This document shows positions 1-7,807 of a DNA stretch of 44,520 nt, piece by piece. The stretch comes from 66-474 sp039923855 (GTDB lineage Bacteria > Pseudomonadota > Gammaproteobacteria > Xanthomonadales > Rhodanobacteraceae). The notes below the pieces were generated by a model. That model did no database searches. It was not told the DNA's origin and saw only the letters and a list, made by a program, of their open reading frames with translations. Position numbers and translations under genes: made by a program. Location: NCBI GenBank assembly GCA_039923855.1, contig JBDTBW010000067.1, forward strand, positions 1 to 44,520. The letters are read 5' to 3'. Within the stretch, counting starts at the first letter, position 1, and each line of letters starts with the position of its first letter.

Positions 1-374
1 CGCGGCAACGCGTCGTTGGCGCCATCCAGTTCCAGCGGCAGCAGCACGTTTTCCTCGGCGGTCAACGCGGGCAGCAGATGAAACGACTGGAACACGAAAC
101 CGACCAGCCGCCGGCGCACGGCCGCGCGTGCCTCCTCGTCCAGCGTTTCCAGTTTCTGGCCGTCCAGCACGATGCTGCCGGCGCTCGGCACGTCGAGTCC
201 GGCTAGGAGTCCCAGCAGCGTGGTCTTGCCCGAACCCGAGGCGCCGGTGATCGCGACGGTTTCCCCCGCGTTCACGTCCAGACTGACATCGTCCAGAATA
301 TCGAGCCGGCCGCCCGGGCCATCGACGTATTTGCTTAACCCGCGCGCGGAGAGAAGAACGATGCGATCCTGCAT
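1..374 (-). CDS. ybbA: ABC transporter ATP-binding protein, YbbA/LolD-like (5' part only)
   Basis: Only the first 124 codons are present; the gene runs off the left edge. The protein starts MQDRIVLLSARGLSKYVDG and shows a Walker A motif GASGSGKTT at about residues 42-50 and a Q-loop region (VFQSFHLLPALTAEEN) at about 95-110. These are hallmarks of the MacB/LolD/YbbA class of ATPases that power export of lipophilic substrates with an FtsX-type permease. The call as YbbA rests on its position: ybbA is classically divergent from tesA, as here. The ATG at 372-374 lies inside the tesA signal-peptide codons, so the two genes overlap head to head by 14 bp. The signature and Walker B motifs are outside the window. 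Confidence 0.88.
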   Translation of the reverse strand, partial: MQDRIVLLSARGLSKYVDGPGGRLDILDDVSLDVNAGETVAITGASGSGKTTLLGLLAGLDVPSAGSIVLDGQKLETLDEEARAAVRRRLVGFVFQSFHLLPALTAEENVLLPLELDGANDALP

Positions 375-999
375 ACGCTTTTGCCTTGTGTTGTTGCTGT
401 GGTGGTGCGCGCCGTTGGCGGGCGCAGCCGTTCAAAACGCGCGGCCGGTGCTGTTGCTGGGCGATTCGTTGTCGGCCGCGCACAATATCGCATTGACCGC
501 GAGTTGGCCGGTTTTGTTGCAGGTGCGCCTGCAGGAGATGCGGCCGCCGCGCGCATTGATCAATGCCAGCATCAGCGGCGAGACGACGGCTGCCGGGTTG
601 AGCCGGTTACCGAATCTGTTGAAACGCTTTTCCCCGGCGCTGGTGATGATCGAACTGGGCGCCAACGATGGCTTGCTCGGCTTGCCGCTGGATGAAATCC
701 GGGGGAACCTGCAGGCGATGATCCGTGATTGCGGTTCGGCACATGCGCAGGTGCTGTTGCTCGGCATCGAACTGCCGGTGAATTACGGCCCGCAGTACCG
801 CGACGGGCTGCGCGGCATCTATGCGCAATTGGCGCATGACAATCACTCTGCCCTGGTGCCATTCCTGTTGCAGGGCATCGCGCTGCACCCGGAATTGATG
901 CAGGAGGACGGTTTGCACCCGATCGCGCAGGCGCAGCCGCGGGTGTTGGCCAATGTGTGGCCGGCGTTGCAACCGATGCTGGCGAAGTTGACGCGCTGA
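361..999 (+). CDS. tesA: Arylesterase / acyl-CoA thioesterase I (TesA, SGNH hydrolase)
   Basis: A 212-residue SGNH-fold hydrolase. Residues 1-23 form a signal peptide (MRSCIRFCLVLLLWWCAPLAG), so the enzyme is predicted periplasmic. Block I is GDSLSAAHN with nucleophile Ser36, block III is GANDGLLGL, and the C-terminal Asp/His pair is in EDGLHP. In E. coli this enzyme hydrolyses long-chain acyl-CoA thioesters and some esters. The ATG at 361 was chosen because it begins the signal peptide; the frame is open further upstream, but that stretch is antisense to the ABC ATPase. Its promoter must therefore lie within the divergent ATPase gene. Length and motifs are normal for the family. Confidence 0.93.
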   Translation: MRSCIRFCLVLLLWWCAPLAGAAVQNARPVLLLGDSLSAAHNIALTASWPVLLQVRLQEMRPPRALINASISGETTAAGLSRLPNLLKRFSPALVMIELGANDGLLGLPLDEIRGNLQAMIRDCGSAHAQVLLLGIELPVNYGPQYRDGLRGIYAQLAHDNHSALVPFLLQGIALHPELMQEDGLHPIAQAQPRVLANVWPALQPMLAKLTR

Positions 1000-1050
1000 C
1001 TTCGTCATTTCGGCGTAGGCCAGTGGCTTTATCGCAAGATTGTCTTGGTT

Positions 1051-1245
1051 CCGCTCGCTGCCGCGAGCGGAGTTACTTTCCTTTCGGGGAAAGTAACCAA
1101 AGCCATTGCGCTGGACGCGATGGGCTCGACAACATCGTGTTGTCTACGAGACACACCGCAAGCAGTCATCCCTGAAGCGCTTCCCGGCCCGCACATCCAT
1201 GTGCGTGCGTTCGCCGGCGCGAGATGCGATTCAACGCATCTCGCG
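1051..1245. repeat. Cluster of three strong hairpins (Xanthomonadales AAAGTAACC-type intergenic repeat)
   Basis: The interval between tesA and the EF-hand gene has no convincing gene but holds three inverted repeats. At 1051-1070 there is CCGCTCG/CGAGCGG with a 6-nt loop. At 1072-1097 there is GTTACTTTCC/GGAAAGTAAC with a 6-nt loop. At 1218-1245 there is CGCGAGATGCG/CGCATCTCGCG with a 6-nt loop. The GTTACTTTC...AAAGTAACCAAAG segment resembles a repeat common between genes in Xanthomonadales (recalled, not searched). None is followed by a T-run, so intrinsic termination is unproven. Confidence 0.6.
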
Positions 1246-1256
1246 AAAGCCCCGGT

Positions 1257-1640
1257 TCACCCTGACGAATCCTCGTTGGGCGGCGGTTGGTTGGGTTGCG
1301 AGGTCGGCGCCGCGTCTTGTTGCTGCGGCATCCGCGCCTGATGCCTGGCCTTCATCTGCTGATGCCAGGCGCGCCATTCATTGCGGTCGATCGCCCCATC
1401 GTGGTTGCTGTCGATCTGATCGAAGCGTTTGGCAAGTCCAGGCCGTCCCTGTGCCTCATCGCGGCTCAACATGCCGTCGTGGTTGGCGTCCAGCGCCCAC
1501 ACCGATTCGTGGTGGCGCACCGGCGCCGAAGCGTCGGGCGCCGAAGCATTGCCCTGATCGGGTGGCGGGCTGGTCTGGGCGAACGCCGCCGGGGCCGCCA
1601 GCAGCAGCAGCAAGGGAAGCCACGAAAAGGATTTGCGCAC
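1257..1640 (-). CDS. Secreted EF-hand calcium-binding protein
   Basis: A 127-residue protein read from GTG at 1638-1640, preceded by GGAG seven bases upstream; this is a better start than the longer open frame because it begins directly with a signal peptide (residues 1-21, ending AAFA). Two canonical EF-hand loops follow: residues 51-62 (D-x-N-x-D-G-x-L-x-x-x-E) and 77-88 (D-x-N-x-D-G-x-I-x-x-x-E). The tail is rich in Gln and Pro. It probably binds Ca2+ in the periplasm or outside the cell. It is divergent from an OmpR-type regulator gene, which suggests but does not show regulation by that system. Confidence 0.82.
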   Translation of the reverse strand: MRKSFSWLPLLLLLAAPAAFAQTSPPPDQGNASAPDASAPVRHHESVWALDANHDGMLSRDEAQGRPGLAKRFDQIDSNHDGAIDRNEWRAWHQQMKARHQARMPQQQDAAPTSQPNQPPPNEDSSG

Positions 1641-1798
1641 GGTGGGTCTCCGCAGTAGGTTAGGCACGCCGCGCGCGCCCTGTCCCCTCAACGCGATGGG
1701 GCCGCCGGCGTTGACGCGATTCACGTATCGCTCACCGCCCGGTTGGCAAATTGCACGCTCGGAATCCGGTGCATCCGGTTTGACTGACAAAGGCCGTC

Positions 1799-2530
1799 AT
1801 GAGCGCGCACGAAGAACAGGCCGGTTTGATCCTGCTGGTGGAAGACAACCGCGGCATCGCCGAGATGATCGGCGAGTTCCTTGAGCGCCGCGGCTATTCC
1901 GTGGACTACGCTTCCGACGGCGTCACCGGGCTGCATCTGGCGGTGTCGGGCAGCTTCGATGTGGTAGTGCTGGACCTGATGCTGCCGGGCATGGATGGTC
2001 TGGAAGTCTGCCGCAAATTGCGCAACGAAGCCAAGAAAGCCACGCCGGTACTGATGCTGACCGCGCGCGACACGCTGGAAGACAAGTTGATCGGGCTGGA
2101 CGCCGGCGCCGACGATTACTTGGTGAAGCCCTTCGAGCCGCGCGAACTGGAAGCGCGTGTGCGCGCATTGATCCGCCGCGACCGCCGCCAGGTTTCCTCC
2201 GAAATACTGCAGGTCGGCGATCTGGTGCTGGATACCGCGACGCTGCGCCTGACCCGCGACGGCGAGGAATTGCAGGTCTCGCCGATCGGTCTGAAATTGC
2301 TCACCATCCTGATGCGCGAATCGCCGCGGGTGGTCAGCCGCCGCGACATCGAGCGCGAGATCTGGGGTGATACGCTGCCCGATTCCGACACGCTGCGCTC
2401 GCATCTGTACAACCTGCGCAAGGTGATCGACAAGCCGTTCACGCGGCCGCTGTTGCACACCATCCACAGCGCGGGTTACCGGTTGGCGGATCTCGACATG
2501 GAAGTCGTCGCCGCTGACCGCGCGGACTGA
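1799..2530 (+). CDS. OmpR/PhoB-family two-component response regulator
   Basis: A 243-residue regulator. The receiver domain (about 9-125) has the acidic pair E15/D16, phospho-acceptor D59 in VVVLDLMLPGMDG, T88 and K110 (LVKPF). The C-terminal half (about 135-235) is a winged-helix DNA-binding domain, with PIGLKLLTILM and a recognition region ending LRSHLYNLRKVIDKPF. It acts in the cytoplasm as a phosphorylation-controlled transcription factor. The kinase gene begins 4 bases after its stop, so the two form an operon. The divergent EF-hand gene shares the 158-bp intergenic region and is a plausible target. Confidence 0.93.
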   Translation: MSAHEEQAGLILLVEDNRGIAEMIGEFLERRGYSVDYASDGVTGLHLAVSGSFDVVVLDLMLPGMDGLEVCRKLRNEAKKATPVLMLTARDTLEDKLIGLDAGADDYLVKPFEPRELEARVRALIRRDRRQVSSEILQVGDLVLDTATLRLTRDGEELQVSPIGLKLLTILMRESPRVVSRRDIEREIWGDTLPDSDTLRSHLYNLRKVIDKPFTRPLLHTIHSAGYRLADLDMEVVAADRAD

Positions 2531-2534
2531 AGCC

Positions 2535-3446
2535 ATGCGCAGCGGCAGCGGTATGCGGCACAAATTCGTGGTGGGGCATCACCGCATTGCGCGCAACACT
2601 TGGCGATCGCCGATCATGAAGCTGGCGGCCGCGTTGCGGCAGTGGAATCCGAACCAGCCCGACATCGCCGCGTTGGAACCTGCGCGCCTGGGATTGACGG
2701 CCGACAGTGACGCCGAGGTGCTGGCGCAATCGCTGCACAATTTCGCAACGCGGCTGGACGCGTTCGTTGAGCGCGAGCGCAATTTCACCCGCGACGCCAG
2801 CCACGAATTGCGCTCGCCGTTGACGATCATCAAGGTCGCCACCGAGGTGCTGGTCGACGACGAGAGCTTGAGCACGTTCGCACGACGTTCGCTCACGCGC
2901 ATCCAGCGTTCGGTGCGCGAAATGGAAGCGCTGATCGAATCGTTTCTGATCCTTGCGCGCGAATCCGATACCGGTTTGCCGGAGGAGGATTTCCTGGCCA
3001 ATGACGTAGTGCGCGAACAGGTCGAACGTTTTCGCGATCTGATCGAGGACAAGCCGATCGAACTGAAGCTGGAGGAGCGCGCGCGCTTCGCGCTGCATGC
3101 GCCGCCGCGGGTGTTCGCGGTGGTGATCGGCAATCTGATCCGCAACGCATGTTTGTATACCGAGCGCGGCGTGATTTGCGTCATCGTCGAGGAGGCCTGC
3201 GTGAGCGTCAGCGACACCGGGTGCGGCATGGACGCGGAGGATCTCGAGCGCGCGTTCCAGCCGTTCTATCGAGGCAGCCGCACCGGCGACCAAGGTCATG
3301 GCATCGGGCTTGCCATCGTGCGCCGGATTGCCGACCGTTTCGACTGGCCGGTGGAACTCGACAGCACGCGGGGTCACGGTACGGTTGCGCGGGTGCGCCT
3401 GCCTGCCGCGATGCCGGTGGACAAGGCGTTGCCGCAGATCGGTTGA
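2535..3446 (+). CDS. Histidine kinase lacking its N-terminal sensor/membrane region
   Basis: A 303-residue HisKA/HATPase kinase. The dimerisation and phospho-acceptor helix holds H90 in RDASHELRSPLTIIK. The N-box is GNLIRNACLYT (N200/N204), G1 is SDTGCGM (about 227-232) and G2 is GHGIGLA (254-260). Residues 25-45 (SPIMKLAAALRQWNP) look like the end of a HAMP-type linker, normally preceded by two membrane helices and a periplasmic sensor. Here only about 24 residues precede it and no hydrophobic helix is visible. An internal in-frame deletion of the sensor, or descent to a soluble kinase, would explain this. ATGs at 2535 and 2553 are both possible starts. It is the presumed partner of the upstream regulator. 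Confidence 0.87.
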   Translation: MRSGSGMRHKFVVGHHRIARNTWRSPIMKLAAALRQWNPNQPDIAALEPARLGLTADSDAEVLAQSLHNFATRLDAFVERERNFTRDASHELRSPLTIIKVATEVLVDDESLSTFARRSLTRIQRSVREMEALIESFLILARESDTGLPEEDFLANDVVREQVERFRDLIEDKPIELKLEERARFALHAPPRVFAVVIGNLIRNACLYTERGVICVIVEEACVSVSDTGCGMDAEDLERAFQPFYRGSRTGDQGHGIGLAIVRRIADRFDWPVELDSTRGHGTVARVRLPAAMPVDKALPQIG

Positions 3447-3504
3447 ACGGGGGAGAATGCGATGTTCGAGCAATGATCCTCGACGCAGGATTCGGAGTAT
3501 CGCC

Positions 3505-4518
3505 ATGAAGTTTCGCTCGTTCGCCTTCTTCACGCTTTTCATGGGAGTCGCCGTCATGAGCCACGCCGCGAACCGGCCCGTGCTGGTCATCCACGGCGGC
3601 GCCGGTGTGATCAAGAAAGACATTACGCCGGAAAAGGAAAAGGCGATCCGCGCCGCGCTGGGCGAGGCGCTGCAACATGGCTACGCGCAACTGAAAGCCG
3701 GCAAACCCGCGCTGGACGCGGTGACCGCGGCGATCACCGTGCTGGAGGACGATCCGCATTTCAACGCCGGCAAGGGCGCCGTTTTCACCCACGACGGCAG
3801 CAACGAGATGGACGCCGCGATCATGGACGGCGGCACGCTGCGCGCCGGCGCAGTGGCCGACGTGCGCCGCGTGAAAAACCCGATCCTGCTGGCGCGCGCG
3901 GTGATGGAACATTCGCCGCACGTGATGCTGGTCGGTGATGGCGCGGAGGAATTCGCGAAGGAGCAGGGCGTCGCATTGGTCAATCCTTCGTATTTCCGCA
4001 CCGAACAACGTTGGCAGGAACTGCAGGACGCATTGAAGCAAGATGCGCAAGGTCAGCATGCCGATGAGGAGAAGCAAGGCCACTTCGGCACCGTCGGTGC
4101 GGTCGCGCTGGATGTGCACGGCGATCTCGCCGCAGGCACCTCCACCGGCGGCATGACCGACAAGCGCTGGGGCCGTGTCGGCGATTCACCGATCATCGGT
4201 GCGGGCACCTACGCCAATGCCAAATGCGCGGTGTCGGGCACCGGTTGGGGCGAGTTCTACATCCGCACCGTGGCCGCGCACGAGATCTGCATGCGCGTCG
4301 CGATGATGGGACAAAGCGTGCAACAGGCGTCGGAGGACGTCATCAACAAGGAAATCCCCAAACTCGGTGGCGACGGCGGTGCGATCGTGCTGGGTGCCGA
4401 TGGCAGTTACGCGATGCCGTTCAATACCGAAGGCATGTTCCGCGGCTGGATCGGCACCGATGGCGTGCCGCACGTGGCGATCTTCAAAAACGCAGAAGAA
4501 GCCGCTCGCAAGCGCTAA
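3505..4518 (+). CDS. iaaA: Isoaspartyl peptidase / plant-type L-asparaginase, exported
   Basis: A 337-residue Ntn-hydrolase. Residues 1-21 are a signal peptide (FAFFTLFMGVAVMSHA), followed at once by the family start RPVLVIHGGAG. The conserved NAGKGAVFTHDGSNEMDAAIMDG block is at about 87-110. Autocleavage should occur before Thr196 in HFGTVGAVALD, making alpha and beta subunits with Thr196 as nucleophile. The substrate-binding TSTGG and GTG-G-GE motifs follow. The family hydrolyses beta-aspartyl dipeptides and L-asparagine; the signal peptide suggests a periplasmic enzyme scavenging damaged peptides. The ATG at 3505 fits the signal peptide. It converges with the RND gene, leaving only 12 bp between stops. 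Confidence 0.92.
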   Translation: MKFRSFAFFTLFMGVAVMSHAANRPVLVIHGGAGVIKKDITPEKEKAIRAALGEALQHGYAQLKAGKPALDAVTAAITVLEDDPHFNAGKGAVFTHDGSNEMDAAIMDGGTLRAGAVADVRRVKNPILLARAVMEHSPHVMLVGDGAEEFAKEQGVALVNPSYFRTEQRWQELQDALKQDAQGQHADEEKQGHFGTVGAVALDVHGDLAAGTSTGGMTDKRWGRVGDSPIIGAGTYANAKCAVSGTGWGEFYIRTVAAHEICMRVAMMGQSVQQASEDVINKEIPKLGGDGGAIVLGADGSYAMPFNTEGMFRGWIGTDGVPHVAIFKNAEEAARKR

Positions 4519-4530
4519 CGCAAACGCGCA

Positions 4531-7500
4531 TCAACCGGTGGCTTGTACCCGCCGCAATGCGCGGCGTTGGCGGCGACGTTCGGCTTGCCGTGCGAACACC
4601 AGGTACAACGCGGGCGTGCTGAGCAGCGTCAGGCTCTGCGAGAAAATCAAGCCGCCCAGCATCGCGATACCCAGCGGCCTGCGCAGCTCCGCGCCGGTGC
4701 CGATGCCGATGGCCAGCGGCAACGATGCCAGGATCGCCACCATCGTGGTCATCATGATCGGGCGGAAGCGCACCAGACATGCCTCGCGGATCGCCTCCAG
4801 CGGTGTACTTCCGGCGCGCTGCGCGACCAGCGCGAAGTCGATCATCATGATCGCGTTTTTCTTGACCAGGCCGATCAGCAACACCAATGCCATCATCGCC
4901 ACGATCGACAGTTCCGTATTGGTGACCAGCAGCGCCAGCAGCGCGCCGACGCCTGCCGACGGCAGCGTCGACAGGATCGTGACCGGGTGGATCAGGCTTT
5001 CGTAGAGCATGCCGAGCACGATGTACACCGCGATCACCGCGCCCAGCAGCAGCAACGGCATGTTGCTCTGCTGTTGCTGGAAGCGGCGGAAATCGCCGCC
5101 GAGACTCAACTGGATATCGCCGGGCATGCGCATCCCGGTGATGGTTTTCTGGATCTGGTCGGTGGCCTGGCTCATGCTGATGCCCGGCGCCAGATTGAAA
5201 CTCAGGTCCATCACGGTGAACTGATCCTCGTGGCTGATCTGCACCGGCGCGAGTCCGGACTCCTGGTGCGCGACCGCGGTCAGCGGGATCAGCGCGCCGC
5301 TGTTGGAACGCACGTAAAGACGATTCAGCGCCGCGGGCGTGGCCGATTCCGACGGCAGCGCGGTCAGCACCACCGCGTATTGGTTGGTGTCGGAGTAAAT
5401 GGTCGAAATCTGACGCTGGCCGAAGGCGTTGTAGAGCGCGTCGTCGATCGCTGCGACCGAGACGCCGAGCCGGGAGGCTTTGTCGCGGTCGATTACGACG
5501 TTTTGCAACAGCCCCGCCTCGTCGACATCGCTGCCGACATCGCGGAACATCGGGTTCTTCTGCAACTGCGTCTGCAATTTCGGCAGCCAGGTCTCGAGTT
5601 CGGCAAGATCGTTGCCTTTCAGCGACACCTGATATTGCGCGCCCTGATTGCCGCTGCCACCGCCGCTGGGCAAATCCTGGTGCGCGTGCAATCGCAAATT
5701 GAGATCGGGATACTGCGCGGCCTTGGCCGACAACCGCGCCAGCACGTCCTGGGTGGATTCGCTGCGGCCGTCGCCGAGTTGATTCAACTGGATGTGAAAA
5801 AAGCCGCTGGCGCCGTGCCGGCCGCTGCCGAGCGAGGAGCCGACGTATTGCACCGCCGGGTCGGCCATCAACATGCCGGTGAGACGCTGCTGGCGTTGCT
5901 GCAATTCGGAGAACGACGGCGTGGAACCGGCGGTCGCCCGGCCGACGATCAGGCCGGTGTCCTGCGGCGGGAAAAAACCTGCCTTGACCGCGCCGAACAG
6001 ATAAAACGTCGCCACCATCAGCAGCACCGGCGTCAACGCCAGAATGCGCGGATGTCGAAGCGTCACGTCCAGCGCGCGTCGATAGATATTCAACATGCCG
6101 CCGTGGAAGCGGTCCAGCGTGCGACCGATGCGTGACGGCGCGTGTTCGGTTTGCGGCGAGAGGAACAGGCCGCACAACGAAGGTGTCAGCGTCAGCGACA
6201 CGATCGCCGAGACCGCGATCGCGGCGATCAGGGTCACGGTGAACTCGCGGAAGAACAACCCGATGATGCCGGTGGCGAACAACAGCGGAATGAACACCGC
6301 GATCAGTGACGCGGTTATCGCGACGATGGTGAAGCCTATCTCGCGCGCGCCATTCAACGTGGCGGTCAGGCGGTCCTGGCCTTCATCGACGTGGCGGATG
6401 ATGTTCTCAATCACCACGATCGCGTCATCCACCACGAAACCGATCGCGATCACCAGCGCCAGCAGCGAAAGATTGTCCAGCGTGTAGCCCAGCACATACA
6501 TCACGATGAAGGCGCCCGCCAGCGAAAGCGGCACCGCGGTGGCGGCAATCAAGGTGGGCGCCAGCCGCCGCAGGAACAGCGCCATCGTCAGGATCACCAT
6601 CCCAAGGCTGATCAGCAGCGTGATTTCCACATCGTCGACCGAGGCGCGCACGGTCGGCGTGCCGTCGAAGAACGGCGTCAGCTGCGTGCCCGGCGGCAGC
6701 AACTGCTGCAATTTTGGCAACTCCGCCTTGACGCCGTCGACGGTACTGATGATGTTGGCCTCGGGGCGCTTGTAGACATCGATCTGGATCGAGCGTTGGC
6801 CGTTGAACCACGCCGATTGATAGCTGTCCTGGGCGCCCTGGTAGACATGCGCGACATCACGCAGGAACACCGGCACGCCGTTGCGCACGGCGACGACCAG
6901 GTTGGCGAAATCCTCCGGCGTGTGCAGTTGATCGTTGGCGGTGACTGACATCGTGGTGTGGCCGTCGGAGAGAAAACCCTGCGGCGAGGTGACGTTGGCG
7001 GCGGTCAACGCGTTGCGCAGATCGTTCGACGACAAACCGAGTGCATCGAGCGCGTGCAGATCCACATCCACGCGGATCGCCGGTTGCGCGCTGCCGGAAA
7101 TTTCCACCGAGGCAACGCCCGGCAATTGCGCGAGGCGCGGCTGCAAGAGCGTCTGCGCGTTGTCGAACAAACCCGACAGCGGTTGCGCGTCCGAGGTCAT
7201 CGCGAACTGGATGATCGGATCGTCGTTGGGGTTGATCTTCTGATACGTCGGCGGTTGCGGCAAACCGGCGGGCAGATCGACCGCCGCCGCGTTGATCGCC
7301 GCCTGCACTTCGCGCGCAGCGGCATCGATATTCACGCCGCCCTGGAAAATCAGGATCACCGAGGCGTTGCCTTCGGAGCTGTTGGATCGCATCGTGTCGA
7401 TGCCGGGGATCTGCCCCAGGTGCCGCTCCAGCGGGGAGGTCACGGTCGCGGCCATGGTCGCGGCATCGGCGCCCGGCTCGCCGGCGGAAACGAAGATCGC

Positions 7501-7629
7501 GGGAAAGGTCACCTGCGGCAGCGCGCTGATACCGAGCAGGAAATAACAGATCATCCCCGCCACCAACACGCCCGCAGCCAGCAGCGAGGTGCCGATCGGG
7601 CGCTTGATGAAGGGTGCGCAGATGTTCAT
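4531..7629 (-). CDS. RND multidrug efflux permease, MdtC/MdtB type
   Basis: A 1032-residue inner-membrane HAE1-family RND transporter. It starts MNICAPFIKRPIGTSLL, with TM1 followed by a large periplasmic porter/docking loop. TM2-TM6 lie around residues 340-500 and include GFVVDDAIVVIENIIRHV, whose adjacent Asp pair forms the proton relay. A second periplasmic loop and TM7-TM12 follow. It should form a heterotrimeric pump with the adjacent permease, the fusion protein and an outer-membrane factor not encoded here. The ATG at 7627-7629 was chosen; the open extension upstream only translates a palindromic repeat. It is third in the efflux operon, 178 bp after the second permease, and that gap is filled by a repeat element. 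Confidence 0.93.
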   Translation of the reverse strand: MNICAPFIKRPIGTSLLAAGVLVAGMICYFLLGISALPQVTFPAIFVSAGEPGADAATMAATVTSPLERHLGQIPGIDTMRSNSSEGNASVILIFQGGVNIDAAAREVQAAINAAAVDLPAGLPQPPTYQKINPNDDPIIQFAMTSDAQPLSGLFDNAQTLLQPRLAQLPGVASVEISGSAQPAIRVDVDLHALDALGLSSNDLRNALTAANVTSPQGFLSDGHTTMSVTANDQLHTPEDFANLVVAVRNGVPVFLRDVAHVYQGAQDSYQSAWFNGQRSIQIDVYKRPEANIISTVDGVKAELPKLQQLLPPGTQLTPFFDGTPTVRASVDDVEITLLISLGMVILTMALFLRRLAPTLIAATAVPLSLAGAFIVMYVLGYTLDNLSLLALVIAIGFVVDDAIVVIENIIRHVDEGQDRLTATLNGAREIGFTIVAITASLIAVFIPLLFATGIIGLFFREFTVTLIAAIAVSAIVSLTLTPSLCGLFLSPQTEHAPSRIGRTLDRFHGGMLNIYRRALDVTLRHPRILALTPVLLMVATFYLFGAVKAGFFPPQDTGLIVGRATAGSTPSFSELQQRQQRLTGMLMADPAVQYVGSSLGSGRHGASGFFHIQLNQLGDGRSESTQDVLARLSAKAAQYPDLNLRLHAHQDLPSGGGSGNQGAQYQVSLKGNDLAELETWLPKLQTQLQKNPMFRDVGSDVDEAGLLQNVVIDRDKASRLGVSVAAIDDALYNAFGQRQISTIYSDTNQYAVVLTALPSESATPAALNRLYVRSNSGALIPLTAVAHQESGLAPVQISHEDQFTVMDLSFNLAPGISMSQATDQIQKTITGMRMPGDIQLSLGGDFRRFQQQQSNMPLLLLGAVIAVYIVLGMLYESLIHPVTILSTLPSAGVGALLALLVTNTELSIVAMMALVLLIGLVKKNAIMMIDFALVAQRAGSTPLEAIREACLVRFRPIMMTTMVAILASLPLAIGIGTGAELRRPLGIAMLGGLIFSQSLTLLSTPALYLVFARQAERRRQRRALRRVQATG

Positions 7630-7638
7630 GTCTGGAAG

Positions 7639-7792
7639 CCCCTCTCCCGCCGGGAGAGGGGTTGAGGTGAGGTTCCGGTTCTTGCGTAGTCGTGAATAGA
7701 TCGAAATGATCGGCTCAAGGCCAGCATGCAAACGCCCGCTTCAAGCGGACCCTCATCCGCCCTGCGGGCACTTTCTCCCGGAGGGAGAAAGG
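7639..7792. repeat. Composite CCCTCTCCC/GGGAGAGGG palindromic repeat (family B)
   Basis: The left unit is CCCCTCTCCC-gc-CGGGAGAGGGG followed by TTGAGGTGAGG. After a spacer of about 80 bp, CCCTCATCCGCCCTGCGGGC and a TTCTCCC/GGGAGAA hairpin close it. It occupies nearly all of the gap between the two RND permease genes. The same bipartite design (hairpin, GGTGAGG, spacer, CCTCACC, hairpin) recurs elsewhere in the window. Confidence 0.85.
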
Positions 7793-7807
7793 AAAAATCA
7801 AAAGCGT

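Noticed and set aside
172..360. A 63-codon N-terminal extension of tesA.
   Set aside because: It is antisense to the ABC ATPase and precedes a clear signal peptide, so the ATG at 361 is the better start.
7630..7731. A 34-residue N-terminal extension of the last RND permease.
   Set aside because: It translates a palindromic intergenic repeat (TSTPLPAGEG) and would precede the conserved cytoplasmic N-terminus of RND pumps.
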